64,000 nt of DNA from an uncultured bacterium. Its GTDB lineage: Bacteria > Actinomycetota > Coriobacteriia > Coriobacteriales > Atopobiaceae. A program made the translations under genes and the position numbers. Below are positions 44,126 through 52,767 of the stretch, piece after piece. The notes below the pieces were generated by a model. It worked only from the letters and a program-made list of their open reading frames with translations. It was not told the origin of the DNA and made no database searches. Where the stretch lies: NCBI GenBank assembly GCA_905214865.1, contig CAJMNO010000002.1:98171-162170 (forward strand), given 5' to 3'. Each line of letters opens with the position of its first letter. The stretch's first letter is position 1.

Positions 44126-44623
44126 CTACCAGTTGACGTCGTTGGTCTGATTGCGCGGGCCGGAGTTCTCGTCGAGCGTCTGGCGCACGCGGGTGACGGA
44201 CGTGGTGAGCGACTTGAGGTTGTCCTCCAGGTGCGCGAGCACGGTGTCGGCGTACTCCTCGGCGTTGTAGCGGGTGTCGCGCTCGTACTGGGCGGCGCGG
44301 TCACGGATGTCGTCGGCCTGCTGCTGGGCGAGACGGACGACCTCCTGGTCCCCCGCGAGGATCATGGCCTGCTGCTGTGCGTCTGCGATGATGGAGTCTG
44401 CCTGCTGCTGCGCGCGCTCCAGGGTCTCGGCCTCCTCCTTGACGATGCGGCGTGCGTCCGCGAACTCCTGGGGGAACACGCGCCGGATCTCGTCGATGAT
44501 CTCGTAGACGTCGTTGGCGTCCACGATCTTCTTGCCCGCTCCGCCCGCAAAGGGCGTCTTGCCCTCGCTCACGATCTGCTCGAGCTCACCTACCAGGCTC
44601 TCGATTTCCTCACCCGGCTGCAT
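44126..44623 (-). CDS. DivIVA-like coiled-coil protein
   Basis: A 165-aa, Gln/Ala/Glu-rich protein predicted mostly as coiled coil. The N-terminal 25 residues are acidic, then DANDVYEIIDEIRRVFPQEF leads into heptad-like runs (ERAQQQADSIIADAQQQA, RLAQQQADDIRDRAAQYER). This resembles DivIVA-type or ATP synthase b-subunit-like helical proteins found near coaD and rpmF in actinobacteria. No membrane segment or enzyme motif is visible. A role in cell-pole or envelope organisation is only an inference. It lies 5 nt before the YceD/DUF177 gene and 196 nt after coaD. Confidence 0.6.
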   Translation of the reverse strand: MQPGEEIESLVGELEQIVSEGKTPFAGGAGKKIVDANDVYEIIDEIRRVFPQEFADARRIVKEEAETLERAQQQADSIIADAQQQAMILAGDQEVVRLAQQQADDIRDRAAQYERDTRYNAEEYADTVLAHLEDNLKSLTTSVTRVRQTLDENSGPRNQTNDVNW

Positions 44624-44819
44624 GCGGGGCTCCTTTCGTTCCTGCTTGCGACCTACTGCCGCCTATAAACTACGATTCAGGCCGCATCGAACCCATGGTA
44701 GCAGATTGTATATTCCCCCCATGCCCAATGCTGCCCACCAGCGGGCGAGCGCATGAAGTCTCCCGTTGGGGCGTGGGACCAAGGGGGTTATGCAAACCTC
44801 TGGATGGGAGAGGAGAGCC

Positions 44820-45341
44820 CTACTCGCCTTGCCCCGTCCCGTAGTGGCGCGCGAGCGCCTCCTCCACGACCGGGGGGACCAGGAAGCTCACGTCCGAGCC
44901 GAACGAGGCGAGCTCCCTCACGATGGACGACGAGACGTAGCCGTACTCGGGGCTGGACATGACGAACACCGACTCGAGGTCCGGCGCCAGGTGGCTGTTG
45001 AGGTCCGCCTGCTGCAGCTCGTACTCAAAGTCGGTCATGGCGCGCAGGCCCTTGACCACGGCGCTCGCGCCGACCTGCGCGCAGAAGTCCACCAGCAGCC
45101 CCGTGAAGGGCTGCACGTCCACGTCGCGAAGCCCCTCGGCGGCGAGGGCGGAGCGGAGCATCTGCACGCGCTCCTCGAGCGTGAAGGCGGTCCCCACGCC
45201 GCGCTTGCCGACCGACGCCGCCACGGCCACGGTCACGCGGGGGAAGAGCCTGCGCGTGCGCTGTATCACGTCAAGGTGGCCAAAGGTGACCGGGTCGAAG
45301 GTCCCCGGGACCACCACGTGCGTCTGAACGCCCTCACTCAT
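44820..45341 (-). CDS. coaD: Phosphopantetheine adenylyltransferase
   Basis: Transfers AMP to 4'-phosphopantetheine in coenzyme A synthesis; 173 aa. The nucleotidyltransferase motif GTFDPVTFGHLDVI (T/HxGH type) is near the N-terminus. KGLRAMTDFEYELQQADLN and SSSIVRELASFG are further hallmarks. The ATG at 45341 overlaps the end of rsmD by 8 nt; a GTG three codons upstream (45350) with GGAGG 4 nt before it is an alternative. The rsmD-coaD pair is very widely conserved. Confidence 0.95.
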   Translation of the reverse strand: MSEGVQTHVVVPGTFDPVTFGHLDVIQRTRRLFPRVTVAVAASVGKRGVGTAFTLEERVQMLRSALAAEGLRDVDVQPFTGLLVDFCAQVGASAVVKGLRAMTDFEYELQQADLNSHLAPDLESVFVMSSPEYGYVSSSIVRELASFGSDVSFLVPPVVEEALARHYGTGQGE

Positions 45342-45945
45342 GCGAACCACCCAGCCTCCAGAGGGACACGGCCGTGATGCCCCGTCCCCTCTCGCTCACC
45401 AACTCGGCACCGTCGACGTCCAGGTCGGGGGCGTCGGCGGACCGCTCGTACAGGATCACGGCGCCGTCGCGCAGGAGCCCTGCGGCACCAAGGTCCCGGA
45501 CCAGCCCCGAGACCGACTCGGCCGCGACCGCGTAGGGCGGGTCCAGGACCACGAGCGAGAAGGGCCCGCCGGGGACCCTCCCCCTGCGCGCGAGGGCGAG
45601 GGCGTCTCCCCTTGCCACGGTCACGCGAGGCGGCTTTGCCCCCAGGGCCTCGGCGTTGGAGCGCACGCAGCGCAGCGCCGCGGCATCGCGGTCGACGAAG
45701 GTGCACGCCAGCGCCCCACGGGACAGGAGCTCGAAGCCGATCGCCCCGGACCCCGCGAAGGCGTCGAGCGCCCTCACGCCCGAGAGGTCGAGGCCAAATG
45801 CCGAGAGGACCATCGACGCCATGGACTCGCGGGTCCTGTCCATGGTGGGACGGGTCACTCCCCTGCCCTCCGGGACCTGGATGGACCTCCCCCTCCAGGC
45901 ACCCCCCACGATCTTCACGCGCGCCAACCGCCCACGTCCCTTCAT
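45334..45945 (-). CDS. rsmD: 16S rRNA (guanine-966-N2)-methyltransferase
   Basis: Methylates G966 of 16S rRNA using S-adenosylmethionine; 203 aa. Motif I reads ALDAFAGSGAIGFELLSRGA and the catalytic motif is LVVLDPPYAV, typical of N2-guanine methyltransferases. RVKIVGGAWRGRSI near the start and TRPTMDRTRESMASML-like sequence are family features. The ATG at 45945 has only a weak ribosome-binding site. It follows recG by 104 nt, a gap containing a GGCACGG/CCGTGCC hairpin. Confidence 0.92.
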   Translation of the reverse strand: MKGRGRLARVKIVGGAWRGRSIQVPEGRGVTRPTMDRTRESMASMVLSAFGLDLSGVRALDAFAGSGAIGFELLSRGALACTFVDRDAAALRCVRSNAEALGAKPPRVTVARGDALALARRGRVPGGPFSLVVLDPPYAVAAESVSGLVRDLGAAGLLRDGAVILYERSADAPDLDVDGAELVSERGRGITAVSLWRLGGSHE

Positions 45946-46049
45946 GTGCCCCGACGCTGGCACGGGTCCGCCCCGTGCCAAACCCGGTAGATGCTACCGT
46001 TCCAAACCCGCCATTTCCACCCCGCGCGACCGGGCGCCCGGGACGGGAC

Positions 46050-48251
46050 CTAGGCCCTCTCGACCTCCTCGAAGTAGCCGCCAAAGCGGTCCTGCGCCTC
46101 GATGCCCAGGGCGAGGTCGCCGGGCGCCGACACCTCCGGGTCGGCGTCGGCGATGCGGCGGGCGTCCTCGTGCGCCGCCTGGGCGAGGTCGCCGTCCACC
46201 GCGAGGTCGCTCACGCGCAGCGACACGCCGCCGTGCTGCCGGTACCCGAGCACCTCCCCCTCGTGCCTGAGCTTGAGGTCCAGCTCCGCGAGCTCGAGCC
46301 CGTCGGAGGTGGACTCCAGGGCGGAGAGGCGCTTCCGCGCCGCGCTGCCGCGCTTTGCCGCGCACTCCAGGAAGACCGTGCCGGCGCAGTCTCCGCGTCC
46401 CACGCGCCCCCTCAGCTGGTGCAGCGTCGCGAGGCCAAACCGGTCCGAGTCCAGCACGAGCATCACCGTGGCGTTGGGCACGTCCACGCCGACCTCGATC
46501 ACGGTAGTCGACACCAGGACGTCGATGGCGCCCGACCTGAAGTCGTCCATCACCCGGTCCTTGTCCGCGGCCGAGAGCCGTCCCGTCACGAGGCCGACCG
46601 AGAGCCCCTTGAGCGGCCCGCGGGCAAGACGCGCCTGCGTGGTCGTTGCCGAGTGGACGGTCTTGGCGGACGAGCGCACCCCCTCGGGGACGTCATCCAG
46701 CTCCGAGCCGTCGTCCGCGTCGTCCACCAGGGGGCACACCACGTAGGCCTGGTGCCCCTGCCCATGCGCCTCGAGGATGGCGCCGTAGGCGAGGTCCAGG
46801 CGCTCCGGCGGGATGACCTTGGTGCTCACGCCCGCGCCGGCGTTGGGCCTCTGGCTGATGCGGGAGCAGCTGACGTCGCCGTAGAGCGTCAGCGCCAGCG
46901 AGCGCGGGATGGGCGTCGCCGTCATCGCGAGCAGGTCGGCGCCCGGCCCCTTCCTCCTGAGCGCGGCCCGCTGGTCCACGCCAAAGCGGTGCTGCTCGTC
47001 TATCACCACGAGGCCGAGACTGGCGAACGCGACGTCGTCGGAGAGAAGGGCCGTGGTGCCGAAGGTGACCGAGACCTCGCCCGAGGCGACGCCCGCGACG
47101 GTCCGGCTCCGCTCCTCCGCCGGGGTCGCACCGGTGAGGAGGCGCCACCTCACGCCCGCCGCGTCGAGGAGCGGTCCGAGCTTCTGCGCATACTGCGTCG
47201 CCAGGACCGACGTCGGCGCCATCATGGCCGACTGCGCTCCCCCGTCCGCCGCGGCGGCAATCGCGGCCCCCGCGACGACCGTCTTGCCCGTGCCCACGTC
47301 CCCCAGAAGAAGCCGGTTCATCACGTGCGGGGACGCCATGTCGCGCAGGATGTCGCCCAGGGCGGCCTCCTGCTCCCCCGTGAGGGAGAAGGGAAGCGCC
47401 GCCGTGAACCCAGCGAGCCTGGGGCCGTCCACCACGTGGGAGAAGGGCGTGATGCCCCTCAGCTCCAGGTGCTGCCGCGCCAGGAGCGTAATCTGCAGGC
47501 ACAGCAGCTCGTCGTAGGCGAGGCGGCGGCGGGCCTCCTCCGCGGTGTCGAGGCTCGACGGGAAGTGGACCTCGCGCAGCGCACGGGAGAGCGACATCAG
47601 GCTGTGCCGTGCCACGAGTTCCGGCGGGAGGAAGTCGCACACGTCGCCCGCATCCGCCAGGGCGCACGAGACGATGCGGCGCATCCACGAGGCGGAGATG
47701 CCCTCCCCCACCGGGTGCACGGGCAGGATCCTGGCGCGGGGGGACCGCCCCTCCCCCTCCCCGGAGGCGTCGCCACCGTCCCCGGAACCCTCCAGGACCT
47801 CCAGGAACGGGGACTTCATCTGCTTGAAGCCGTAGGCGAACTCCACGCGCCCCGAGAGCGCGACGCTCGTGCCCACCTTGAGGCGGTCGGCAATCCAGGG
47901 CTGCCGAAAGAACGTTGCCTGGATGACGCCCGTCTGGTCCAGGACGTAGGCCTCCACGATCTGCAGGTTGGGGCGGGGCCGCTTGGACTTGACCCTGTCG
48001 ACCGTCCCCACGACCGTGACCTCCTGCCCAACGTCGGCATGCGAGATGGGCACGACGCACGAGAAGTCGAGGTAGCGGTGTGGCACGTGGAGGAGAAGGT
48101 CGCGGACCCTCTTGATCCCCAACCTCTCGAGCGCCTCGCGACGCTGCCCCGAGACGTACCTGAGGTGCGAAACGTCGTCGGCGAGCGCGCTGGTCCTCCC
48201 CAGGCGCTCGCCGACCTCTGCGATTGTTGGGACGCGTCCGCCCAGAGCCAA
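46050..48251 (-). CDS. recG: ATP-dependent DNA helicase RecG
   Basis: Remodels stalled replication forks and recombination intermediates; 733 aa. An N-terminal wedge/OB domain (EVTVVGTVDRVKSKRPRPN) precedes two helicase domains with Walker A LLGDVGTGKTVV, Walker B VIDEQHRFGV, motif III AMTATPIPRSLALTLYGD, and motif VI HQLRGRVGRGD. The conserved C-terminal RecG block is QHGGVSLRVSDL. The start is probably TTG 48251, 3 nt after the fakA-like stop, with a weak ribosome-binding site; no better start codon is near. Confidence 0.96.
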   Translation of the reverse strand: MALGGRVPTIAEVGERLGRTSALADDVSHLRYVSGQRREALERLGIKRVRDLLLHVPHRYLDFSCVVPISHADVGQEVTVVGTVDRVKSKRPRPNLQIVEAYVLDQTGVIQATFFRQPWIADRLKVGTSVALSGRVEFAYGFKQMKSPFLEVLEGSGDGGDASGEGEGRSPRARILPVHPVGEGISASWMRRIVSCALADAGDVCDFLPPELVARHSLMSLSRALREVHFPSSLDTAEEARRRLAYDELLCLQITLLARQHLELRGITPFSHVVDGPRLAGFTAALPFSLTGEQEAALGDILRDMASPHVMNRLLLGDVGTGKTVVAGAAIAAAADGGAQSAMMAPTSVLATQYAQKLGPLLDAAGVRWRLLTGATPAEERSRTVAGVASGEVSVTFGTTALLSDDVAFASLGLVVIDEQHRFGVDQRAALRRKGPGADLLAMTATPIPRSLALTLYGDVSCSRISQRPNAGAGVSTKVIPPERLDLAYGAILEAHGQGHQAYVVCPLVDDADDGSELDDVPEGVRSSAKTVHSATTTQARLARGPLKGLSVGLVTGRLSAADKDRVMDDFRSGAIDVLVSTTVIEVGVDVPNATVMLVLDSDRFGLATLHQLRGRVGRGDCAGTVFLECAAKRGSAARKRLSALESTSDGLELAELDLKLRHEGEVLGYRQHGGVSLRVSDLAVDGDLAQAAHEDARRIADADPEVSAPGDLALGIEAQDRFGGYFEEVERA

Positions 48252-48254
48252 GGT

Positions 48255-49931
48255 CTACTCGATCGAGAAGACCACGGGATACAGGGGCTGCTCGCCGCGG
48301 TGGGAGTCGACCTCGAGGTCGGGCTGGGCCGCCTCGATGGCGTCGATCAGGTGCTTGAACGCGTCGTCGTCCAGGTCGCTGCCGGCGAGGATGGTGAGGG
48401 TGTCTCCCTCCTCCTCGTCCTGCATGCGGTTGATGACCTTGAGGGTCACGTCCTCCACGTCGGACCCCACGACCTCGATGGAGCCGTCCTGGATGCCCAT
48501 CACGTCGCCCGCGTGGATGGGGGTGCCGTCTGCCGCGGCGGAGTCGCGGACCGCCGTGGTGACCTCGCCGTCGCGCACCTGCGAGATGGCGTCGGTCATC
48601 TCGTCCACGTTGGACTGGAGGTCGCCCTCCCCGTCCGCCACGAACATGGCGGCGAACGCCTGGGGAACAGTCTTGGTGGGGACCACGACGACCTTGCTCG
48701 CGGTGAACGCACCGGCAGCAGCCTCGGCGGCCATGCGGATGTTGCCGTTGTCGGGGAGAACGATGACCTGGTCGGCGTTGCACTCCTCGATGGCGGCGAG
48801 GATGTCTGCGGTCGAGGGGTTCATGGTCTGCCCCCCGGACACCACAACGTCCACGCCGAGCGACTTGAGGATGTCCGCCTCGCCGGAGCCCGCCGCGACG
48901 GCCACGAAGCCGAGCGCCTTGCGCGGCGCCCTTGCGGCGGCGGCAGCCTCCGCCTTGTCCTGGCGGATGCCCTCGGTGCGCTCGTGGGCCTCCAGGTCCA
49001 TGTTGTGCACGAACACGTTGAAGATCTGCCCGCGGTGCAGCATGTGGCGCAGCACGCGGTCGGGGCGGTTGGTGTGCACGTGGATCTTGTAGTCGGGGTT
49101 GGAGCCCACCAGCAGCTCGCAGTCGCCCATGGAGGCGAGGTAGCGGAGGTTGGCCTCCTCGTCGAAGTCGGGGCTGTAGGCACGGAACAGGAACTCCGTG
49201 CAGTAGCGGTACTGGGAGCCCTCCCAGTCGTCGTTGATCTCGATGTCCACCACGTTGGCGACGTCCGCCTTGGCGTCGGACGAGTCGACGGTGGTCTTGA
49301 AGTCGGACACCTCGCCGGCCTTGCCCTCGTAGGCGTTGACGAAGCCCTCGATGAACGTGGCGAGACCGAAGGCGCCGGAGTCGACGACGCCGTTCTCCTT
49401 GAGGACGGGGAGCAGGTCGGGGGTGCGGGCAACGGACTCGTAGGCCTCGACCACGATGGCATCGAGCGTCTCGACCGGGCTGGCCTTTGCCTTCTCCATC
49501 TGGTCGGCCTTTGCCGAGACGTCCTTGAGGACGGTGAGGATGGTCCCCTCGACCGGCTTGCGGACCGCCTTGAAGGCGACCTTGACCCCGTTGCGCAGGG
49601 CTGCCGCGATGTCCGACGTGGTCGCCTCGGGCCCGCGCGCGCCCGCAAGCCCCTCCGCGACGCCGCGCAGGATCTGGCTGGTGATGACGCCCGAGTTGCC
49701 GCGGGCGCCCATGAGGGAGCCGTGGGTGATCGCCTTGGCGATGTCCTCCATCGAGGCGTCCTTGGGGAGGGCCTCGACCTCCTTCACGACGGTCCCCAGC
49801 GTGAGCGACATGTTGGTGCCGGTGTCGCCGTCGGGAACCGGGAACACGTTGAGCTTGTTGATCTCGTCAGCCTTGTCGGCCACCACCTTGGCGGCAACGG
49901 GGAAACAGGTTCTAACGGTCTCTGCAATCAT
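48255..49931 (-). CDS. FakA-like DAK2/YloV family kinase
   Basis: Members include fatty acid kinase FakA, which phosphorylates fatty acids held by a DegV-type FakB partner. The 558-aa product begins with a DAK2 domain: INKLNVFPVPDGDTGTNMS (metal/ATP site), HGSLMGARGNSGVITSQILRG and KENGVVDSGAFGLATFIEG. A central domain and a C-terminal DegV-like domain (VVVSGGQTMNPSTADILAAI, VIVLPDNGNIRMAAEAAA) follow. The ATG at 49931 is 44 nt after the asp23-like gene, the usual FakA neighbour. No FakB gene is in the window, so the substrate is inferred. Confidence 0.9.
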   Translation of the reverse strand: MIAETVRTCFPVAAKVVADKADEINKLNVFPVPDGDTGTNMSLTLGTVVKEVEALPKDASMEDIAKAITHGSLMGARGNSGVITSQILRGVAEGLAGARGPEATTSDIAAALRNGVKVAFKAVRKPVEGTILTVLKDVSAKADQMEKAKASPVETLDAIVVEAYESVARTPDLLPVLKENGVVDSGAFGLATFIEGFVNAYEGKAGEVSDFKTTVDSSDAKADVANVVDIEINDDWEGSQYRYCTEFLFRAYSPDFDEEANLRYLASMGDCELLVGSNPDYKIHVHTNRPDRVLRHMLHRGQIFNVFVHNMDLEAHERTEGIRQDKAEAAAAARAPRKALGFVAVAAGSGEADILKSLGVDVVVSGGQTMNPSTADILAAIEECNADQVIVLPDNGNIRMAAEAAAGAFTASKVVVVPTKTVPQAFAAMFVADGEGDLQSNVDEMTDAISQVRDGEVTTAVRDSAAADGTPIHAGDVMGIQDGSIEVVGSDVEDVTLKVINRMQDEEEGDTLTILAGSDLDDDAFKHLIDAIEAAQPDLEVDSHRGEQPLYPVVFSIE

Positions 49932-49975
49932 GGCTTGGTAAACCTCGGTTCTTCTCTATGACGGGAGCGAAGCGC

Positions 49976-50320
49976 CTAGCGGGTGCGCATTCCCTCGATA
50001 TGTACACGCACCTCGACGCCATCAAGCTCTGCGATCTGCTTGAGAATGAACTTGACCGAGCTCTGCAGGTTGCCCGAGACGGATGCCATGTTGACGCCCT
50101 GCTCCACGATCACGTGGAGGTCGACCACGACCTTGCCCTCCTCGGTCCCCACGTCGATGCCCTTGCGAAGCCGGTTGGCGGGAAGCAGGCGGGCGACGCC
50201 CTCCTGCTGGTCGATGTCGGCCATGCCGACGACGCCGTAGCACTCGAGGGCGGCATAGCCCGCAAGGTCGGCGATGCAGTCGTTGGATACCTTGAGGGTC
50301 CCCGGAACGACCTTTGCCAT
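49976..50320 (-). CDS. Asp23/Gls24 family envelope stress response protein
   Basis: Small protein (114 aa) of the Asp23/Gls24 family, members of which associate with the membrane or respond to envelope stress. Visible features are GTLKVSNDCIADLAGYAALE, GVVGMADIDQQ and VDLHVIVEQGVNMASVSGNLQ, the family pattern. The ATG at 50320 has AGGAG about 6 nt upstream. A possible -10 TATACT lies at 50372-50377. It heads the asp23-fakA-recG-rsmD-coaD series, a conserved arrangement in Gram-positive bacteria. Confidence 0.9.
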   Translation of the reverse strand: MAKVVPGTLKVSNDCIADLAGYAALECYGVVGMADIDQQEGVARLLPANRLRKGIDVGTEEGKVVVDLHVIVEQGVNMASVSGNLQSSVKFILKQIAELDGVEVRVHIEGMRTR

Positions 50321-50728
50321 AGTGTCTCCTCTCGCCTGGCCAAACCGCGGCCGCAGCATGTTTCTCCCGCAAGTATAACGCAGCGTAGGACAGCGACGGC
50401 TTCCCGCATCTGCGGCTATGTGGTGCCTCTCGCCCACAGACGCGTGATTCTGTTCCAATTTGGACGGATCCGCAATGGAGAACTGGTGTCTGCCCACACG
50501 GGGTTTCCACGCGTGTCCAAAAAACCTCCTCCCTCTGCTAGAATCCGTCCCCGGTGACACGAGGTGGACTCCCTCGAATGCTCTGCCACCAGAAGCCCTT
50601 ACCAGCTGTGCACACAACCGACACATTCGTTGTGCCCGTCGCGTTTGCAGCGTGGGAAGGCTGTGCTATATTTGGACAGCTTTTGGTCGTACGTGACGCA
50701 GCAGCGTCACCCTATGGAGGTCGTGAAC
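50321..50728. promoter_or_regulatory. Divergent control region between asp23-like gene and rpmB
   Basis: 408 nt without a gene. Minus strand: TATACT at 50377-50372 is a likely -10 for the asp23-like gene. Plus strand: the rpmB promoter is at 50645-50672, and a further TAGAAT at 50539-50544 might start a longer rpmB leader. No strong hairpin or known riboswitch was recognised. Confidence 0.5.
50645..50672 (+). promoter_or_regulatory. Promoter of rpmB
   Basis: TTGCAG (50645-50650) and TATATT (50667-50672) are separated by 16 nt, about 57 nt upstream of the rpmB ATG. Confidence 0.7.
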
Positions 50729-50929
50729 ATGTCGAAGGTCTGTGATTTCTGCGGTAAGCACGCTGTTGCTGGTCGCTCCATTAGCCACTCCCACCGCACC
50801 GTCGCCCGCACGTTTAAGCCCAACATCCAGCGCGTCACCGTCTATGTCGACGGCCGCGCGGTGAAGAAGAACGTCTGCACCCGTTGCCTCAAGAAGGGCA
50901 ACATCGCGCGTTCGCCCTACCAGGCGTAG
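50729..50929 (+). CDS. rpmB: 50S ribosomal protein L28
   Basis: Protein of the large ribosomal subunit, 66 aa, beginning MSKVCDFCGKHAVAGRSISH. The CDFCG and CTRCL cysteine pairs show the zinc-binding (C+) form. The ATG at 50729 has GGAGG 8 nt upstream; in-frame sequence further upstream is leader. It is monocistronic between a good promoter and a textbook terminator, divergent from the asp23-like gene. L28 apart from L33 and next to the fakA cluster is common in Gram-positive bacteria. Confidence 0.97.
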   Translation: MSKVCDFCGKHAVAGRSISHSHRTVARTFKPNIQRVTVYVDGRAVKKNVCTRCLKKGNIARSPYQA

Positions 50930-50971
50930 CGACAGCCGCCGGCACACGTCGGCTCACGATTGCGATTATGC

Positions 50972-50998
50972 GGGGAGGCCTTCGGGCCTCCCCTTTTT
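50972..50998 (+). terminator. Intrinsic terminator of rpmB
   Basis: GGGGAGGCC - TTCG - GGCCTCCCC followed by TTTTT. The stable TTCG tetraloop makes this a textbook rho-independent terminator, 42 nt past the stop. Confidence 0.95.
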
Positions 50999-51040
50999 CG
51001 TGCGCGGTAAGGACGGGCCGTCGCCCGCCCCCAAGCCCCG

Positions 51041-52384
51041 TCACAGGATCAGGTACGCCACCACCGCGCCGGAGTCGCAGGTCACCGTGGCGTCCGCGTC
51101 CTCCACCACGTTGGAGACGGGCTCGTCCCCCAGCAGCGGGACCTCCTTGCGGTCGAGCTCCCACTTGAGCCCGCGCTCGGACAGCGTGGTGCCGGGCGCC
51201 ACCGCGATGGCCGAGAAGGTCTTGCCCACGCCCCTCTCGCCCAGTTCCCAGGAGGTCTGTCCGTCGGGCGAGAGGACCCGGCACTCAAAGGCGTCCTCCA
51301 CGATGCGGGGGCAGGCGTCCGCGGCACGCACGAGGACCCCCAGCGCCGCGAGCGCGTGGTCGGGCCGCCCGCCCGTGGCGCACGTTACGGTGAGGCGGAG
51401 TGCCGCTCCCCTTCGCGCGGCCTCGTGGCGGGCGCACGCCACGGCGATGGACAGGTCGGTGCAGTACTTCTCCGAGGGATACTCGATCTCGCGCCTGGTG
51501 CCGGAGCGCGCCCAGGCGAGCGCCTCGGGGTCCACCGAGTCGCCGTCGCCGCACAGGAGGTCGGGCCTCACTCCGGCGTCGAGCAGGGCACGCGCGCCAC
51601 GGTCAACCGCCACGACGAAGTCCGCCTCGTCGCTCAGCCCCTGCACCAGGGAGGCCGAGCTGGGCTCGGGGGACCCGTCCACCAGCAGCGCGCGCATGAT
51701 GCCCCTCGTCCTGGTTGGAGCCGGCTCGTAGTCGCGGATGATGGGGAGGGAGACGTCCACGTAGCCATGGCTGAAGATGTCCGCCTGCTGGCGGCAGAAG
51801 GCCTCGTCCCTCCCGTCGTGGTCGTTGTAGATGCACACGGTCCTCAGGCCCACGCGACGGGCGGTGCGTAGGCCGAAGGGGGCATCCTCGAAGAGCCAGG
51901 TGGTCTGGACGTCGGTCCCCAGCCTCCTCAGGGCCTCGAGGTAGACGTCGGGGTAGTCCTTGCTGCGTCCCACGTCGCCCGCGCAGATGACGTCGTCAAA
52001 GCAGTCCTCGATGCCATGCGCGGCGAGGGCCACCCGCACCTCGGGAACCGTGGTGGACGAGGCGACGATCATCCTGACCCCGGCATCGCGCAGGCTGCGC
52101 AGGAACTCCCCGCAGCCGGGGATGAGGGGCACCGTGGTCCGGTACGCCTCGCGAACGCGCCTCTTGACCTCGGCGAGGATCTGCTCGCCCGGCAGGGGCA
52201 CGCCGTACTGCGAGTGGAAGGCCTCGCACATCTCGCCCAGGGAGAGGGGCTCGGTGACCTCGTAGACGTGCTCCACGTTGGGCACGCCGTAGTCGCGCAG
52301 CAGCTGCACGACGACGTTGTGCCACATGGGCATGGAGTCAACGAGCGTCCCGTCGCAGTCAAAGATCGCCCCGGTGATTCCCAT
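51041..52384 (-). CDS. HAD-family phosphatase fused to thiamine pyrophosphokinase
   Basis: A 447-aa two-domain fusion. Residues 1-225 are a beta-phosphoglucomutase-like HAD domain with nucleophile D9 (FDCDGTLVDS), SST at 109-111, K142 and FEDAPFG at 165-171. Residues 230-447 are a thiamine pyrophosphokinase domain with DRGARALLDAG, GDGDSV at 279-284 (usual form GDFDS), KYCTD at 306-310 and GGRPDH at 338-343. TPK converts thiamine to thiamine pyrophosphate; the HAD domain could remove phosphate from a thiamine-related or sugar phosphate, which is inference. The ATG at 52384 has GGGGGAGG upstream. No thiamine riboswitch was seen. The gene is alone, convergent with rpmB. Confidence 0.9.
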   Translation of the reverse strand: MGITGAIFDCDGTLVDSMPMWHNVVVQLLRDYGVPNVEHVYEVTEPLSLGEMCEAFHSQYGVPLPGEQILAEVKRRVREAYRTTVPLIPGCGEFLRSLRDAGVRMIVASSTTVPEVRVALAAHGIEDCFDDVICAGDVGRSKDYPDVYLEALRRLGTDVQTTWLFEDAPFGLRTARRVGLRTVCIYNDHDGRDEAFCRQQADIFSHGYVDVSLPIIRDYEPAPTRTRGIMRALLVDGSPEPSSASLVQGLSDEADFVVAVDRGARALLDAGVRPDLLCGDGDSVDPEALAWARSGTRREIEYPSEKYCTDLSIAVACARHEAARRGAALRLTVTCATGGRPDHALAALGVLVRAADACPRIVEDAFECRVLSPDGQTSWELGERGVGKTFSAIAVAPGTTLSERGLKWELDRKEVPLLGDEPVSNVVEDADATVTCDSGAVVAYLIL

Positions 52385-52479
52385 GCTTCCTCCCCCTGGC
52401 CACGACGGCCCTGGATACCAATATTCAGCGTGCAAAATTCATGGTAGCAGCATGCGGAACGAAAACCTCGCCATGTGTC

Positions 52480-52499
52480 GTACCCCTCTTGGGTACAGT
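52480..52499 (+). promoter_or_regulatory. Candidate -10 box and palindrome upstream of the FmdB-type gene
   Basis: GTACCC (52480-52485) and GGGTAC (52491-52496) form an inverted repeat that overlaps a TACAGT -10 box (52494-52499), about 55 nt before the gene. This could be an operator, but no -35 is evident. Confidence 0.35.
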
Positions 52500-52554
52500 A
52501 AACAGCGTGGCCGCGAGGCCACTTGTTATGTGCGACCTTATCTTGGAGGATCCA

Positions 52555-52740
52555 ATGGCTCGTTATGACTACAAGTGCACCTCATGCGGTACTCAGTTCG
52601 AGGTCGAGCACCCCATGAGCGCCCATCCCAGGGTCACCTGCCCCAAGTGCGGTAGCGAGGCACAACGTGTCTTCGAGACCTCGGGAATCGTGTTCCAGGG
52701 CTCTGGCTTCTATAACACGGACCAGAAGGGCAAGAAGTAG
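52555..52740 (+). CDS. FmdB-type zinc-ribbon protein
   Basis: A 61-aa protein whose first 40 residues are a zinc ribbon of the FmdB regulatory-protein type: MARYDYKCTSCGTQFEV, then VTCPKCGSEAQRVF. Two CxxC pairs coordinate zinc. The short Gly/Ser tail ends YNTDQKGKK. The family is named for a putative regulator of formamide metabolism, but most members have no proven role. The ATG has TTGGAGGA 8 nt upstream, and a clear terminator follows. It is convergent with rsmB across repeat island B. Confidence 0.9.
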   Translation: MARYDYKCTSCGTQFEVEHPMSAHPRVTCPKCGSEAQRVFETSGIVFQGSGFYNTDQKGKK

Positions 52741-52767
52741 CCCCTTTTGAGCGGTGGGTGCGAGAGA

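Noticed and set aside
45612..49961. Plus-strand open frame of about 1450 codons
   Set aside because: It is entirely antisense to rsmD, recG and the fakA-like gene, shows no domain and has extreme Arg/Val/His composition, a GC artefact.
51000..51040. Thiamine pyrophosphate riboswitch linked to the TPK fusion gene
   Set aside because: The region upstream of the gene (52385-52480) shows no CTGAGA-type THI-box sequence; the downstream gap holds only the rpmB terminator.
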